From Lysinibacillus sp. FSL W8-0992 (GTDB lineage Bacteria > Bacillota > Bacilli > Bacillales_A > Planococcaceae): DNA of 64,000 nucleotides. The translations under genes and the position numbers were made by a program. The notes beneath the pieces were generated by a model. That model saw nothing but the letters and a program-made list of their open reading frames with translations. It did not search any database and was not told where the DNA came from. Of the stretch, positions 53,753 to 63,093 are shown piece by piece. The stretch is from assembly GCF_038008685.1 (NCBI RefSeq), contig NZ_JBBOZQ010000001.1, positions 3,038,001 to 3,102,000 on the forward strand, written 5' to 3'. How positions within the stretch are numbered: position 1 is the first letter of the stretch; every line of letters begins with the position of its first letter.

Positions 53753-56575
53753 ATGTCGAACAACGTTACAACTGTAAGTTCTCCATGGTCAGCTTTCTCT
53801 GGTCCTAACTTAGGATATGTGATGGAGCAATACGACTTATTCTTACAGTCTCCTGAAGAAGTAGAACCGGAGTTAGTATCATTATTCCAACAATTTGGTG
53901 CACCAGTAGAAGTAGAAGGTGAAGTAGCTGTAGTAAGTGGTTCAGCAGCTCCTGCTGGCGATTATAAAAAGGTATTGGCAGCTGTTAAATTAGCTGATGC
54001 AATTCGTTCTAAAGGGCATTTAGCTGCAGATATTTATCCTTTGAAAAATCGTGCACTTCAAACAGCACAAATTGAAGAAAGTGCGTTCAACTTAAGTCCT
54101 GCGGATTTAGCAGAAATACCTGCTGCTATCTTCTTCAAAGATGTGCCAGCGGGCGTGAAAAATGGTAAGGATGCTATTGACTATTTGAAATCTGTCTATA
54201 CAGATAAAGTAGCTTTTGAATATGAGCATGTTGTAGCAACTGAAGAACGTGAATGGATTCAAGCACAAATCGAATCTGGTTCTTTAAAACAAGCACTAAC
54301 TTCAGATGAGAAAAAAGCGTTATTAGATCGTTTAACACGTGTTGAAAACTTTGAAAAATTTATTCACAAAACATTTGTTGGTCAAAAACGTTTCTCTGGA
54401 GAAGGTTTAGATACTCAAATTGTCCTTTTTGATGAAATTTTAAAAACAGTAGAAGCAAACAATGTTGAAAATGTTCGTATAGGAATGGCGCACCGTGGCC
54501 GTCTAAATGTACTAACACATATTTTAAATAAACCATATGACATGATGTTCTCTGATTTTGCACATGTTTCAAACGATTTATTTATGCCAGAGCATGGTCG
54601 ACTTGAAATTACAAAAGGTTGGACTGGCGACGTGAAATACCACATGGGTGCTTCATATACTCGTGAATCAGGCATGAACGTAAAACTAGCTTATAACCCT
54701 TCTCACTTAGAAGTTGGAAACCCAGTTGTATTAGGTTCTACTCGTGCAACACAAGATGATACATCAAAACCAGGGCAAGCTGTGCATAATCCAGCTAAAG
54801 GCTTAGGTATTCTTGTACATGGTGATGCTGCATTCCCTGGTCAAGGTATTGTTACAGAAGTGTTAAACTATTCGAAAACAGAAGGTTTCTCAACAGGTGG
54901 GACAATTCATATCATTGCAAATAACATGATTGGTTTCACTACAGAGCTTCAAGACTCACGTTCATCTGTCTATTCTTCTGACCCAGCAAAAGGTTATGAA
55001 GTACCAGTTGTTCATGTGAACGCAGACAGCCCAGAAGCTGTTTCTCAAGTAGGTCGTTTTGCAGCAAGCTACCGTCAAAAATTCGGTAAAGATATTGTTG
55101 TTGACTTAATTGGTTACCGTCGACATGGTCATAATGAAACAGATGACCCAACTGTAACAAATCCAGAAACATACAAACTTGTTTCGAAACATGAGACAAT
55201 TCGTGCATTATACGGAGCGCAGTTAGTAGCAGAAGGGTTAGTTACTGCTGATGAAGTTGCGGCACTTGATTCAGCTATTTATGCTGAGATGCAGGTTGCT
55301 TATGATCACGTTAAAGAAATGGCAGAAAAAGATGAACATAAACATTTAGAAATGCCAGAAGAATTAAAAATTAATTTCCCACAAATCGATACAGCAGTAG
55401 GTGCGGAGCGTTTAGAAACGATTAACGAAGAACTACTTGTGTTTGAACAAAACTTCGAGCCACAAAAGAAATTAGGCAAAATTTTAGAAAAACGTCGTGA
55501 TGCATTTGCATCTGCAAAAATTGATTGGGGTCATGCTGAAACATTAGCATACGCAACAATAATTCAAGATGGCACTCCAGTACGATTTACTGGTCAAGAT
55601 GCTCAACGTGGTACATTCTCACAACGTCATTTAGTGTTACATGACAAAAATAACGGTAACGTATTTACACCACTTCACCACATTTCTGGTGCAAGCGCTT
55701 CATTTACAGTACACAACTCACCATTGACAGAAGCTGGGGTTGTTGGCTTTGAATACGGTTACAATTTAGAAAAAGGTAACGTACTTTCAGTTTGGGAAGC
55801 GCAATTTGGTGACTTCGCGAACATGGCTCAAGTGATGTTTGATAACTTCATTTCAGGGGCACGTTCTAAGTGGGGTCAAAAATCTGGCTTCGTCATTCTT
55901 TTACCTCACGGTTATGAAGGGCAAGGTCCTGAACACTCTTCAAGCCGTATGGAGCGCTATTTACAAATGTCTGCTGAAAATAACTGGTTTGTTGCAAACT
56001 GCTCGAATGCAGGGAACTACTACCACTTATTACGTCGTCAAGCAGCATTGTTGGAAACAGAAGGTGTGCGTCCATTAGTGGTTGTATCACCAAAATCGTT
56101 ACTTCGTCATCCATTAGCTGCAGCAAATGCTGAACAATTAGCAAATGGCTCATTCCAAGAAGTAATCGAGCAACCAGGTTTAGGTTCAAAAACTAAATCT
56201 GTTGAACGAATTGTATTAGGTACGGGTAAAGTAATGATTGACTTAGCAGACCGCGTGAAAGATGGAGAAGGCTTCGATCACTTACACATTGTTCGTGTAG
56301 AGCAACTTTACCCATTCCCAACAGCGCAAGTTGCTGATATTATTGCTAAGTATCCTAACGCTAAAGAAATCGTATGGGTACAAGAAGAACCTAAAAACCA
56401 AGGTACTTGGAATTACGCATTGGAAACATTATATGAACTATCTGAAGGTAAAAAGCTTCGTTATGTAGGTCGTCCTGCAATGAGCTCAACTTCAGAAGGT
56501 GATGCAGATTCTCATAAAGCAGCTCAATCAGCTCTAATTGAAGAAGCAGTTGCTGAAACGGTAAAAGTAAACTAA
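53753..56575 (+). CDS. odhA: 2-oxoglutarate dehydrogenase E1 component
   Basis: This gene encodes 940 residues, the usual length. It is the thiamine-diphosphate enzyme that decarboxylates 2-oxoglutarate and passes succinyl to E2 lipoate in the TCA cycle. Family segments include MAHRGRLNVLTHILNKPYD, GDAAFPGQGIVTE, YRRHGHNETDDP and LLPHGYEGQGPEHSS. TTTGGAGG (53736-53743) precedes ATG 53753 (MSNNVTTVSSPW); ATG 53714 is upstream of the site. It is followed by odhB. Confidence 0.95.
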   Translation: MSNNVTTVSSPWSAFSGPNLGYVMEQYDLFLQSPEEVEPELVSLFQQFGAPVEVEGEVAVVSGSAAPAGDYKKVLAAVKLADAIRSKGHLAADIYPLKNRALQTAQIEESAFNLSPADLAEIPAAIFFKDVPAGVKNGKDAIDYLKSVYTDKVAFEYEHVVATEEREWIQAQIESGSLKQALTSDEKKALLDRLTRVENFEKFIHKTFVGQKRFSGEGLDTQIVLFDEILKTVEANNVENVRIGMAHRGRLNVLTHILNKPYDMMFSDFAHVSNDLFMPEHGRLEITKGWTGDVKYHMGASYTRESGMNVKLAYNPSHLEVGNPVVLGSTRATQDDTSKPGQAVHNPAKGLGILVHGDAAFPGQGIVTEVLNYSKTEGFSTGGTIHIIANNMIGFTTELQDSRSSVYSSDPAKGYEVPVVHVNADSPEAVSQVGRFAASYRQKFGKDIVVDLIGYRRHGHNETDDPTVTNPETYKLVSKHETIRALYGAQLVAEGLVTADEVAALDSAIYAEMQVAYDHVKEMAEKDEHKHLEMPEELKINFPQIDTAVGAERLETINEELLVFEQNFEPQKKLGKILEKRRDAFASAKIDWGHAETLAYATIIQDGTPVRFTGQDAQRGTFSQRHLVLHDKNNGNVFTPLHHISGASASFTVHNSPLTEAGVVGFEYGYNLEKGNVLSVWEAQFGDFANMAQVMFDNFISGARSKWGQKSGFVILLPHGYEGQGPEHSSSRMERYLQMSAENNWFVANCSNAGNYYHLLRRQAALLETEGVRPLVVVSPKSLLRHPLAAANAEQLANGSFQEVIEQPGLGSKTKSVERIVLGTGKVMIDLADRVKDGEGFDHLHIVRVEQLYPFPTAQVADIIAKYPNAKEIVWVQEEPKNQGTWNYALETLYELSEGKKLRYVGRPAMSSTSEGDADSHKAAQSALIEEAVAETVKVN

Positions 56576-56598
56576 ATATATTATTATTACTGGAAGCT

Positions 56599-56628
56599 GG
56601 GCTACATGCCTAAGGCGGTAGCCCTTTT
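56599..56628 (+). terminator. Intercistronic hairpin between odhA and odhB
   Basis: Perfect arms GGGCTAC and GTAGCCC with a 12-nt loop, followed by only four T. It may be a leaky terminator or an RNA-stabilising hairpin that sets the E1:E2 ratio. Confidence 0.6.
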
Positions 56629-56672
56629 ATGTGCATGATACGCATGCACGTTAATCAAAGGAGGAAATGAAA

Positions 56673-57911
56673 GTGGCTGAAATTAAAGTCCCTGAATTAG
56701 CAGAATCGATTACAGAAGGTAGTATTGCACAGTGGGTTAAAAAAGTGGGAGACCGCGTGGAAAAAGGTGAATTCATCGTTGAACTTGAAACAGATAAAGT
56801 AAATGCTGAAATCATTTCTGAAGAAGCTGGGGTGTTAACACAAATTTTAGCTGAAGAAGGCGATACTGTTCTTGTAGGTCAAGTAATCGCAGTTGTAGAA
56901 GCGGGCGAAGGGGCAGCACCTGCACCAGCAGCAGCACCAGTTGCGGAAGCTCCAACACCAGCGGCTCCTCAAGCAGTAGCTGCACCAACACCAGCAGCAC
57001 CAGTTGTGGAAGAAACTTCTGGCGAGCGTGTAATTGCATCTCCTGCAGCACGTAAACTTGCTCGTGAAAAAGGTATTGATCTTGCAGCTGTATCTCCAGT
57101 TGATCCACAAGGTCGCGTACGTGTACAAGACGTTGCAGCTCACGGTACAGCACCTGTAGCAGCACCTCAAGCAACACCAGCAGCACCAAAAGCAGTAGTA
57201 GCTGTTGATGAGTCACGTGTTACAGTTGAAAAAATGAGCCGTCGTCGTCAAACAATTGCTAAACGTTTATTAGAAGTTAAGCAATCGACTGCTATGCTTA
57301 CAACATTCAATGAAGTAGATATGACAAATGTTATGGCACTACGTTCTCGTAAAAAAGATCAATTCTTTGAGTCTACTGGCTCTAAGCTTGGTTTCATGTC
57401 ATTCTTCACAAAAGCTGTTGTTGCGGCGCTTAAAAAATACCCTTATGTGAATGCTCAAATCGTTGGCGATGAAATTCACTTAAATAACTTCTTTGATATT
57501 GGTGTAGCTGTATCAACTGAAGAAGGTTTAGTAGTACCAGTTGTACGCGATGCTGACCGCAAAAACTTTGCTGAAATTGAAGATTCAATTGCAGACTTAG
57601 CTAAAAAAGCACGCGATAAAAAATTAGGTTTAGCTGATCTTCAAGGTGGTTCATTCACAATTACAAATGGTGGTGTATTCGGTTCATTAATGTCAACACC
57701 TATTATGAACGGTACACAAGCTGCTATTTTAGGAATGCACTCAATTAAAAAACGCCCTGTAGAAGTAAATGGCGAAGTAGAAATTCGTCCTATGATGTAC
57801 TTAGCATTATCTTACGACCACCGTATTATCGATGGTAAAGATTCTGTAGGCTTCCTTAAAACTGTTAAAGAGTTACTTGAAAATCCAGAAGATTTATTAT
57901 TAAATTCTTAA
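56673..57911 (+). CDS. odhB: Dihydrolipoamide succinyltransferase, E2 of 2-oxoglutarate dehydrogenase
   Basis: This gene encodes 412 residues. The lipoyl domain (1-75) has the lipoylated Lys42 in [10 protein letters not shown]. An Ala/Pro-rich linker follows. The peripheral-subunit-binding domain has [15 protein letters not shown]. The catalytic domain ends with [11 protein letters not shown] (active His and Asp). The GTG at 56673 is 8 nt after AGGAGG (56659-56664), and ATG 56667 is too close. No E3 gene follows. Confidence 0.94.
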   Translation: MAEIKVPELAESITEGSIAQWVKKVGDRVEKGEFIVELETDKVNAEIISEEAGVLTQILAEEGDTVLVGQVIAVVEAGEGAAPAPAAAPVAEAPTPAAPQAVAAPTPAAPVVEETSGERVIASPAARKLAREKGIDLAAVSPVDPQGRVRVQDVAAHGTAPVAAPQATPAAPKAVVAVDESRVTVEKMSRRRQTIAKRLLEVKQSTAMLTTFNEVDMTNVMALRSRKKDQFFESTGSKLGFMSFFTKAVVAALKKYPYVNAQIVGDEIHLNNFFDIGVAVSTEEGLVVPVVRDADRKNFAEIEDSIADLAKKARDKKLGLADLQGGSFTITNGGVFGSLMSTPIMNGTQAAILGMHSIKKRPVEVNGEVEIRPMMYLALSYDHRIIDGKDSVGFLKTVKELLENPEDLLLNS

Positions 57912-57930
57912 TTCGATAAATTAAGTATTC

Positions 57931-57967
57931 AAACCCTGCAAACTTAACTGTTTAGCAGGGTTTTTCA
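57931..57967 (+). terminator. Terminator of the odhAB operon
   Basis: AAACCCTGC and GCAGGGTTT with a 15-nt loop, then TTT. Confidence 0.85.
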
Positions 57968-58177
57968 TTTATTTACGCTATAATGAAATTTGCTTGATGG
58001 TCTTAATGGCCTTTATTTGACTGGGAAATCGATTCTTATGGTTTATAAATCTTGTTTTTTATAATAAAAATTTGTGAAATGATGACAATCATAGTTAATG
58101 TTATTCTACTTTATTTATGGATTTTAAAAGGATTATAGGCTAATTTTGTAATTAGTCAGAAAAATGATAAAACTATC

Positions 58178-58207
58178 TTGACGACTATGCTAGCTTTATA
58201 GTAATAT
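58178..58207 (+). promoter_or_regulatory. Candidate promoter of the riboswitch transcript
   Basis: TTGACG at 58178 and TAATAT at 58202, spaced 18 nt. It would start RNA some 40 nt before the lysine aptamer. 57968-58177 holds no gene. Confidence 0.4.
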
Positions 58208-58250
58208 CTATATATCAATTAAATAAACAAACCTCACTTTTGTTTTTTGT

Positions 58251-58428
58251 GAGGTAGAGGCGCGGTATTTATTAGTCCATTGCTGAGTATAAGCAAGCGA
58301 AGACGTAATGGAGAAGGAAATATCGCCGAAGTATAAAAGGAGCTCGTACTTTTATGCTGGGTCTGCAGTGAATAAGTGCAGGACTGTCCTAGTAAATTCA
58401 ATTCCAGTTTACTAGGTTGTGCTATCTC
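58251..58428 (+). ncRNA. Lysine riboswitch (L box)
   Basis: The aptamer of about 178 nt shows the L-box landmarks in order: GAGGTAGAGGCGCGG at the 5' end, GCCGAAG (58325-58331), GCTGGGTCTGCAGTG, GGACTGTC (58381-58388) and GCTATCTC at the 3' end. The closing helix P1 is GAGGTAG with CTATCTC. The arrangement and spacing match the B. subtilis lysC leader as I remember it. An intrinsic terminator lies 50 nt downstream, so lysine binding should stop transcription of the ABC transporter substrate-binding gene. Confidence 0.93.
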
Positions 58429-58477
58429 GGAAACATGGAAATTATAGTGAGGATTTGGGCAACTGTCAATAAAAGGT

Positions 58478-58510
58478 AAGACCTAAGTTCAAAACTTAGG
58501 TCTTTTTTTG
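58478..58510 (+). terminator. Riboswitch-controlled terminator
   Basis: GACCTAAG and CTTAGGTC with a 7-nt loop and seven T, between the lysine aptamer and the gene at 58552. It is the OFF structure of the switch; the competing antiterminator was not resolved by eye. Confidence 0.88.
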
Positions 58511-58551
58511 TACAGTTGCTTTATTTTTTTTACAGAAAAGGGGAGTTTTAG

Positions 58552-59403
58552 ATGAAAAGAAAATGGTTGTTATTTATGTTAACAGCAATGACAGCAATCG
58601 TGTTAGCGGCTTGTGGTTCTGGTGACAAGGATGAAAAGACAACAGGTGATGGTTCAAAGGAAGAAACTGGTGGAGAGTTCCGCATTGGGATGGAAGCAGG
58701 TTATCCTCCATTTAACTGGACTCAGCAAGATGATGCAAACGGAGCAGTGAAAATTGCTGATAATGCAGAGTATGCAGGCGGTTATGATGTACAAATGGCG
58801 AAAAAAATCGCTGATGGCTTAGGTAAAAAATTAGTAGTAGTAAAAATGGAATGGGATGGCTTAGTACCTGCGCTTCAGTCAAAAAAAATCGATGCGATTG
58901 TAGCAGGGATGTCTCCAACAGAAGAACGTAAACAAACAATTGATTTCACTGAAAACTACTACACTTCTGATTTCGTAATGGTAATTAAAAAAGGTAGCAA
59001 ATATGAAAATGCAAAATCAATTCAAGATTTTTCAGGTGCAAAAGTTACATCTCAGCTAAATACATCTAACTATAATGTTATCGATCAAATTAAAGGTGTA
59101 GAAAAGCAAACAGCGATGGAAAACTTCTCTGCAATGCGTGTAGCTCTAGAAGCTGGCAAAATTGATGGCTATGTAGCTGAACGTCCAGAAGGTATTTCGG
59201 CAGCAGCAGCTAATGACAAATTCACATTTGTATCTTTTGAAGAAGGATTTGATACAGATATTTCAAATACTTCAATTGCAGTTGGTTTACGTAAAGGTGA
59301 TGCTAGTCTAGATAAAATCAATGAAATCTTAAAAGGTATTTCAGAAGATGATCGCCAAAAAATTATGGAAGAAGCTATTCTTCAACAACCTGCAGCTCAG
59401 TAA
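58552..59403 (+). CDS. Lysine-regulated amino-acid ABC transporter, substrate-binding lipoprotein
   Basis: This gene encodes 283 residues. The signal peptide ends in VLAACGSG with the lipid-bearing Cys21. The mature part is a family 3 solute-binding protein for polar amino acids (FRIGMEAGYPPFNW, DIQ-like YDVQMAKKIADGLGKKL, DAIVAGMSPTEERK, IDFTENYY). The upstream lysine riboswitch indicates lysine as the ligand, although the family also binds arginine, glutamine and cystine. AAAAGGGGAG precedes ATG 58552. A terminator lies between it and the permease gene. Confidence 0.88.
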   Translation: MKRKWLLFMLTAMTAIVLAACGSGDKDEKTTGDGSKEETGGEFRIGMEAGYPPFNWTQQDDANGAVKIADNAEYAGGYDVQMAKKIADGLGKKLVVVKMEWDGLVPALQSKKIDAIVAGMSPTEERKQTIDFTENYYTSDFVMVIKKGSKYENAKSIQDFSGAKVTSQLNTSNYNVIDQIKGVEKQTAMENFSAMRVALEAGKIDGYVAERPEGISAAAANDKFTFVSFEEGFDTDISNTSIAVGLRKGDASLDKINEILKGISEDDRQKIMEEAILQQPAAQ

Positions 59404-59432
59404 TACAAAAAGAGATAGGGTTGTCCTTAACG

Positions 59433-59473
59433 AAAAAACAGCATACCGGAAATTTCAAGTATGCTGTTTTCTC
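59433..59473 (+). terminator. Terminator between binding-protein and permease genes
   Basis: AAAACAGCATAC and GTATGCTGTTTTC with a 12-nt loop. 59474-59724 contains no other gene; a second promoter is expected there but no strong one was seen. Confidence 0.85.
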
Positions 59474-59724
59474 TAAGTGAAAATTCACTTACAACATATA
59501 GAGAAGTTGATTTTTACTAATTGAAAGTCGTGATATTTTGCTAAGAGCGACTGGGACAGCCTTTATCATATTTAGTTTGTTCAGAGAGGCAGTCATTCTG
59601 AATAAAGTCATGTCTAAGAAGTGTGTCACATATTTTGAATAAAGCAAATGAATTCAAATGAAGAGATGATTTCACAAAAGGCATAATTGATATAAAGCAA
59701 CAACACGTTGTTAGGAGGAACATC

Positions 59725-60450
59725 ATGAGTTTAGAATGGATCATTTCTATTATAGAAAACAACTGGCAAATGTTTTTACGAGGAGCGTATTATACGTTAC
59801 TCATTTCAACAATCAGTACAATTATTGGTGCATTCATCGGATTTTTTATTGGGATTATGCATACCATTCCAGTTCGTAAAAAAAGTATAAAACATTTTTT
59901 ATTAAAATGTATTAATTTTATACTGACATGCTATGTTGAATTTTTCCGTGGTACACCAATGATTGTACAGGCAATGGTAGTATTTTACGGGCTAGATATT
60001 GCTTTTGGCATCGATATGCACTTTATTACTGCTGGTATTTTAGTCGTTTCACTGAATACGGGAGCGTATATGGCTGAAATCGTCCGTGGTGGGATTGTCT
60101 CTATCGATAAAGGTCAATATGAAGCTGCTTCTGCGATTGGCATGGGGCATGTGCAAATTATGATGCATGTTGTATTACCGCAAGTTGCTCGTAACATCTT
60201 ACCTGCAACAGGTAACCAACTCATTATGAATATTAAAGATACTGCCGTTTTAAGTGTAATTGGTGTAACGGAATTATTCTTTCAAACAAAATCGATTTCG
60301 GGTAATAACTTCCGTTATTTCGAATCGTTCTTTGTCGCTTGTGTGCTTTACTTCATTATGACATTTACGGCTTCAAGAATTTTGCTATATGTAGAAAAAC
60401 GTCTTGACGGTCCGGATGCTTATCAAAAAGAACTGAAAGAAATTGACTAG
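59725..60450 (+). CDS. Amino-acid ABC transporter permease
   Basis: This gene encodes 241 residues with five predicted spans. The EAA-type loop contacting the ATPase is [23 protein letters not shown]. Typical of the HisM/GlnP family ([17 protein letters not shown]). TTAGGAGG precedes ATG 59725. It is followed after 13 nt by the ATPase gene. Together with the upstream binding protein it should import lysine. Confidence 0.92.
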   Translation: MSLEWIISIIENNWQMFLRGAYYTLLISTISTIIGAFIGFFIGIMHTIPVRKKSIKHFLLKCINFILTCYVEFFRGTPMIVQAMVVFYGLDIAFGIDMHFITAGILVVSLNTGAYMAEIVRGGIVSIDKGQYEAASAIGMGHVQIMMHVVLPQVARNILPATGNQLIMNIKDTAVLSVIGVTELFFQTKSISGNNFRYFESFFVACVLYFIMTFTASRILLYVEKRLDGPDAYQKELKEID

Positions 60451-60463
60451 GGGGAACGAACAA

Positions 60464-61195
60464 ATGGCAATCATTCAAATAGAACATTTAAGTAAATCAT
60501 TTGGTCGTAACCAAGTATTAAAAGATGTGAATTTTAAAGTAGAAAAAGGAGAGGTTGTATGTCTAATCGGTTCATCAGGATCCGGCAAGTCAACACTCCT
60601 TCGTTGCATTAATTTACTTGAAACACCAAATGGTGGGGAAATTATTTATAAAGGGGAAAATATTTTACACGCAAAACATAACGTTCAAGCTTATCGTACA
60701 CATTTAGGAATGGTTTTCCAACAGTTTAATTTGTTTAACAATCACAATGTGCTAAAAAATTGTACAGTTGGACAGGTAAAAGTGTTAAAGCGATCAAAAG
60801 AAGAAGCTGAAAAAACAGCTTTAAAATATCTTAAAATCGTCGGGATGGATCAATATGTTAATGCAAAACCTCGTCAACTTTCTGGCGGTCAAAAGCAACG
60901 TGTAGCCATTGCTCGTGCATTATCTATGAACCCAGATGTAATGCTTTTCGATGAGCCAACATCCGCTCTAGATCCAGAAATGGTTGGGGAAGTGTTAAAA
61001 GTAATGCGTGAATTAGCAGATGCGGGAAATACGATGCTGATCGTTACACATGAAATGGAGTTTGCGAAGGAAGTTGCAGACCGTGTTGTGTTTATGGATA
61101 AAGGTGTAATTGTTGAGGAGGGGCCCCCTTCAAAGGTGCTAGTAGACCCTGAACACGAACGTACAAAAGAATTTTTAAAACGAACGCTGAAGTAA
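60464..61195 (+). CDS. Amino-acid ABC transporter ATP-binding protein
   Basis: This ATPase has 243 residues: Walker [11 protein letters not shown] (near 34-43), Q-loop VFQQFNLF, signature [15 protein letters not shown], Walker [15 protein letters not shown] and H-loop VTHEMEFA. It belongs to the polar amino-acid uptake group (GlnQ/ArtP-like). The start is ATG 60464, 9 nt after TAGGGGG. It drives the permease encoded just upstream. A terminator follows at 61232. Confidence 0.93.
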   Translation: MAIIQIEHLSKSFGRNQVLKDVNFKVEKGEVVCLIGSSGSGKSTLLRCINLLETPNGGEIIYKGENILHAKHNVQAYRTHLGMVFQQFNLFNNHNVLKNCTVGQVKVLKRSKEEAEKTALKYLKIVGMDQYVNAKPRQLSGGQKQRVAIARALSMNPDVMLFDEPTSALDPEMVGEVLKVMRELADAGNTMLIVTHEMEFAKEVADRVVFMDKGVIVEEGPPSKVLVDPEHERTKEFLKRTLK

Positions 61196-61231
61196 GTTTT
61201 ATAGTATTTCAATTTTGTATAAAATAATGCC

Positions 61232-61267
61232 TAAAAAAGTGAGTCCAGAGCGAAGGACTCACTTTTG
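61232..61267 (+). terminator. Terminator of the ABC transporter operon
   Basis: AAAAAGTGAGTCC and GGACTCACTTTT with an 8-nt loop. Confidence 0.9.
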
Positions 61268-61269
61268 CT

Positions 61270-61302
61270 TATCGTATCCGCACGCAGCGGAAGTCAACAG
61301 CT
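61270..61302 (+). repeat. Partial copy of the palindromic intergenic repeat
   Basis: ATCCGCACGCAGCGGAAGTC, then AACAGC, matches the 3' end of the full repeat that starts at 61350 (TCCGCACGTAGCGGAAATCAACGGC) and lies in the same orientation. Confidence 0.6.
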
Positions 61303-61349
61303 TTTGCAATCATGTTAATAAAATGGAATTTATTTATTGATGTGTTCAG

Positions 61350-61483
61350 TTGATTGGAGCGGAGGGCGACGACTCCTGCGGGAACGCACAATACGTAAGA
61401 CGCAACAATCCGCGCGCTAGCGAGGGTTGCGGCTTACGGTGTGCCCGCGGAAAGCGTCCGCACGTAGCGGAAATCAACGGCAA
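61350..61483 (+). repeat. Long imperfect palindromic intergenic repeat
   Basis: This GC-rich element starts TTGGAGCGGAGGGCGACGAC, TCCTGCGGGAA and ends CCCGCGGAAAGCGTCCGC. Inner complements are GCAC/GTGC, CGTAAG/CTTACG and GCAAC/GTTGC, so the whole forms one long hairpin. From memory, similar CTCCTGCGGGA...CGCGGAAAGCG units are spread through Bacillaceae intergenic regions. It is far richer in GC than the surroundings. It may be a small non-autonomous mobile repeat. Confidence 0.75.
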
Positions 61484-61496
61484 TAGACAACTATAC

Positions 61497-61592
61497 TTAT
61501 TTTCTAGAATTCCATTCTGCATATAAAATGAAGCAAATGGCAAATGCGACCGCGATGATAAAAAACCATTGTGGGACTCCACCGAAACTCAT
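61497..61592 (-). CDS. 31-residue small membrane protein
   Basis: On the minus strand CGAGGTG precedes ATG 61592 by 7 nt. The peptide MSFGGVPQWFFIIAVAF, then AICFILYAEWNSRK is one membrane span with a short polar start and basic end, the typical plan of small membrane peptides in bacilli. It is too short for normal gene finders. Function is unknown. Confidence 0.6.
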   Translation of the reverse strand: MSFGGVPQWFFIIAVAFAICFILYAEWNSRK

Positions 61593-61755
61593 AACAACAC
61601 CTCGAGTATAGATTTTATAGTATGAAATATGCAAACAATTCGTTATTAAGGACAAAATATAGACTTCTATAGTTTTTTCTCCACAAAAGAGCCAAAATCG
61701 TATAAAATAAACAATAGATGTTAGCTAATGGCTAGTAAAGAGAGGTAGAGAATTT

Positions 61756-61953
61756 ATGTTACATTTAAAATGGAAAGATGCACCAACACTTCGTACAGTT
61801 ACTTGCAAACATACGAACGCATCTAAATATTTAGTATCAAACGTATTAACAGTTGGGAAAGAATATGAAGTGAAAAATGAAACAGAAGAGTTCGTTTTCA
61901 TTATCGACAACACTGGTAATATTGGTGGTTACTATAAAGAGTATTTCGCATAA
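61756..61953 (+). CDS. DUF6501-family protein
   Basis: This gene encodes 65 residues, soluble, beginning MLHLKWKDAPTLRTVTCKHT with VSNVLTVGKEYEVKNETEE and the ending NIGGYYKEYF. The pattern of a small beta-rich protein matches DUF6501 of bacilli as I recall it. AGAGAGGTAGAG precedes ATG 61756. Function is unknown. Confidence 0.7.
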   Translation: MLHLKWKDAPTLRTVTCKHTNASKYLVSNVLTVGKEYEVKNETEEFVFIIDNTGNIGGYYKEYFA

Positions 61954-61959
61954 TAAGAT

Positions 61960-61997
61960 AAAGGGGTGTCTCACATAATTGCTGAGACACCCCTTTA
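61960..61997. terminator. Bidirectional terminator
   Basis: AAGGGGTGTCTCA and TGAGACACCCCTTT with a 9-nt loop, between the DUF6501 gene and the minus-strand telA gene. Confidence 0.9.
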
Positions 61998-62019
61998 TAT
62001 AATTTAGCGCCCCATAATA

Positions 62020-63093
62020 TTATTCCATCGTTTTTGATTGTTTCATGCCAGCTACATCCTGTTGTAGATGTTGTTTTTCCTTTTCGGTAGCTGTATGTAA
62101 AGCAAAAACATCTTGAATGGCCATTTTAAGCTCATGCTGTGTTTCTTTAAATTTCGTTACTTGTTGTTCAAAAGATGGGCTTGTAAATCGTTCATTTGTA
62201 CGTGCTAATCGTTCTTCTAGCTGCGCATAATGATGATCCATATTCATTGAAAGCATCATTGCTAATTGATTTTTCCAAAGAGGTATAAGTGTGACGATTG
62301 AAAACTCGATCTTCTCAGCAAGTGTTTGATTGGCTTGTTGAATCATGCGTATTTGAGGTGCTGTTTGTAATGCTACCTGTTGTGAAACTTGTAAATCATA
62401 TATACGCTGATCAAGACGTTCAAGTTGCGCCGTGAAATCATTGAGCTGTTGAATAGCGAGCGGTTGTTTAGTCGTTTGTACGATGCTGACTTTTGAAGGT
62501 AGCTCAACTTCAATAGCTTGGTGTTTTTTCATCTGTCCAGCTGCAATGGCAGTTGCTAGTTCTTCAAAAAATCCCCGATTATGTGTATATAATTGCTCCA
62601 GTAATTCAACGTCTCTTATTAGCTGTAGCTGTGCACGTTCGAGCTGGACACCTATTCGTTCAACCTGAATACTAATTCGTTCAAACTCAGTAAGGGTTTG
62701 TTTTACAGTTGGTTCTGTTTTACCGAACATTTTTTTAAAGAAGGAAGGTTTTTTTGGCTCTAGTGCAGCAGGGTCTACACGGTCTAATGTTTGCATTAAT
62801 GAATCAAGCATCTGTCCAATCTTAGTGACATCCTTATCCTTCACTTGTGCAAGCATGCGATCTGCAAATTGAGAGACGGCGCGTTGAGAGTCTTGGCCTA
62901 AAGATAACACTGATTCAAAATTAGTTAGGTCAATTTGACTTGCATATAAAAGTGCTCGACTTTGAGCAAGAGGTGATAGCGTTTCATAGGTAGTCATTGC
63001 CTCTTGATTTGACGATCCTAAATAGGTTTGTACAAGAGGTGAGATTCCTGGCAACGATTCTAATGGAGAGATAGAATCTCTGTTAGCTGTCAT
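62020..63093 (-). CDS. telA: TelA-family toxic anion resistance protein
   Basis: This gene encodes 357 residues, soluble and largely helical/coiled-coil, the TelA/KlaA (tellurite and other toxic anion resistance) family. Typical parts are FFKKMFGKTEP, ERIGVQLERAQLQLIRDVELL and IEFSIVTLIPLWKNQLAMML. It starts inside the end of xpaC with a 4-nt overlap, so both are one operon. In bacilli the pair is linked to envelope stress and antimicrobial tolerance; the mechanism is not known. Confidence 0.88.
   Translation of the reverse strand: MTANRDSISPLESLPGISPLVQTYLGSSNQEAMTTYETLSPLAQSRALLYASQIDLTNFESVLSLGQDSQRAVSQFADRMLAQVKDKDVTKIGQMLDSLMQTLDRVDPAALEPKKPSFFKKMFGKTEPTVKQTLTEFERISIQVERIGVQLERAQLQLIRDVELLEQLYTHNRGFFEELATAIAAGQMKKHQAIEVELPSKVSIVQTTKQPLAIQQLNDFTAQLERLDQRIYDLQVSQQVALQTAPQIRMIQQANQTLAEKIEFSIVTLIPLWKNQLAMMLSMNMDHHYAQLEERLARTNERFTSPSFEQQVTKFKETQHELKMAIQDVFALHTATEKEKQHLQQDVAGMKQSKTME

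Noticed and set aside
56812-57216. Leucine-rich minus-strand frame opposite the odhB linker
   Set aside because: It is a shadow of the Ala/Pro-rich linker codons of odhB.
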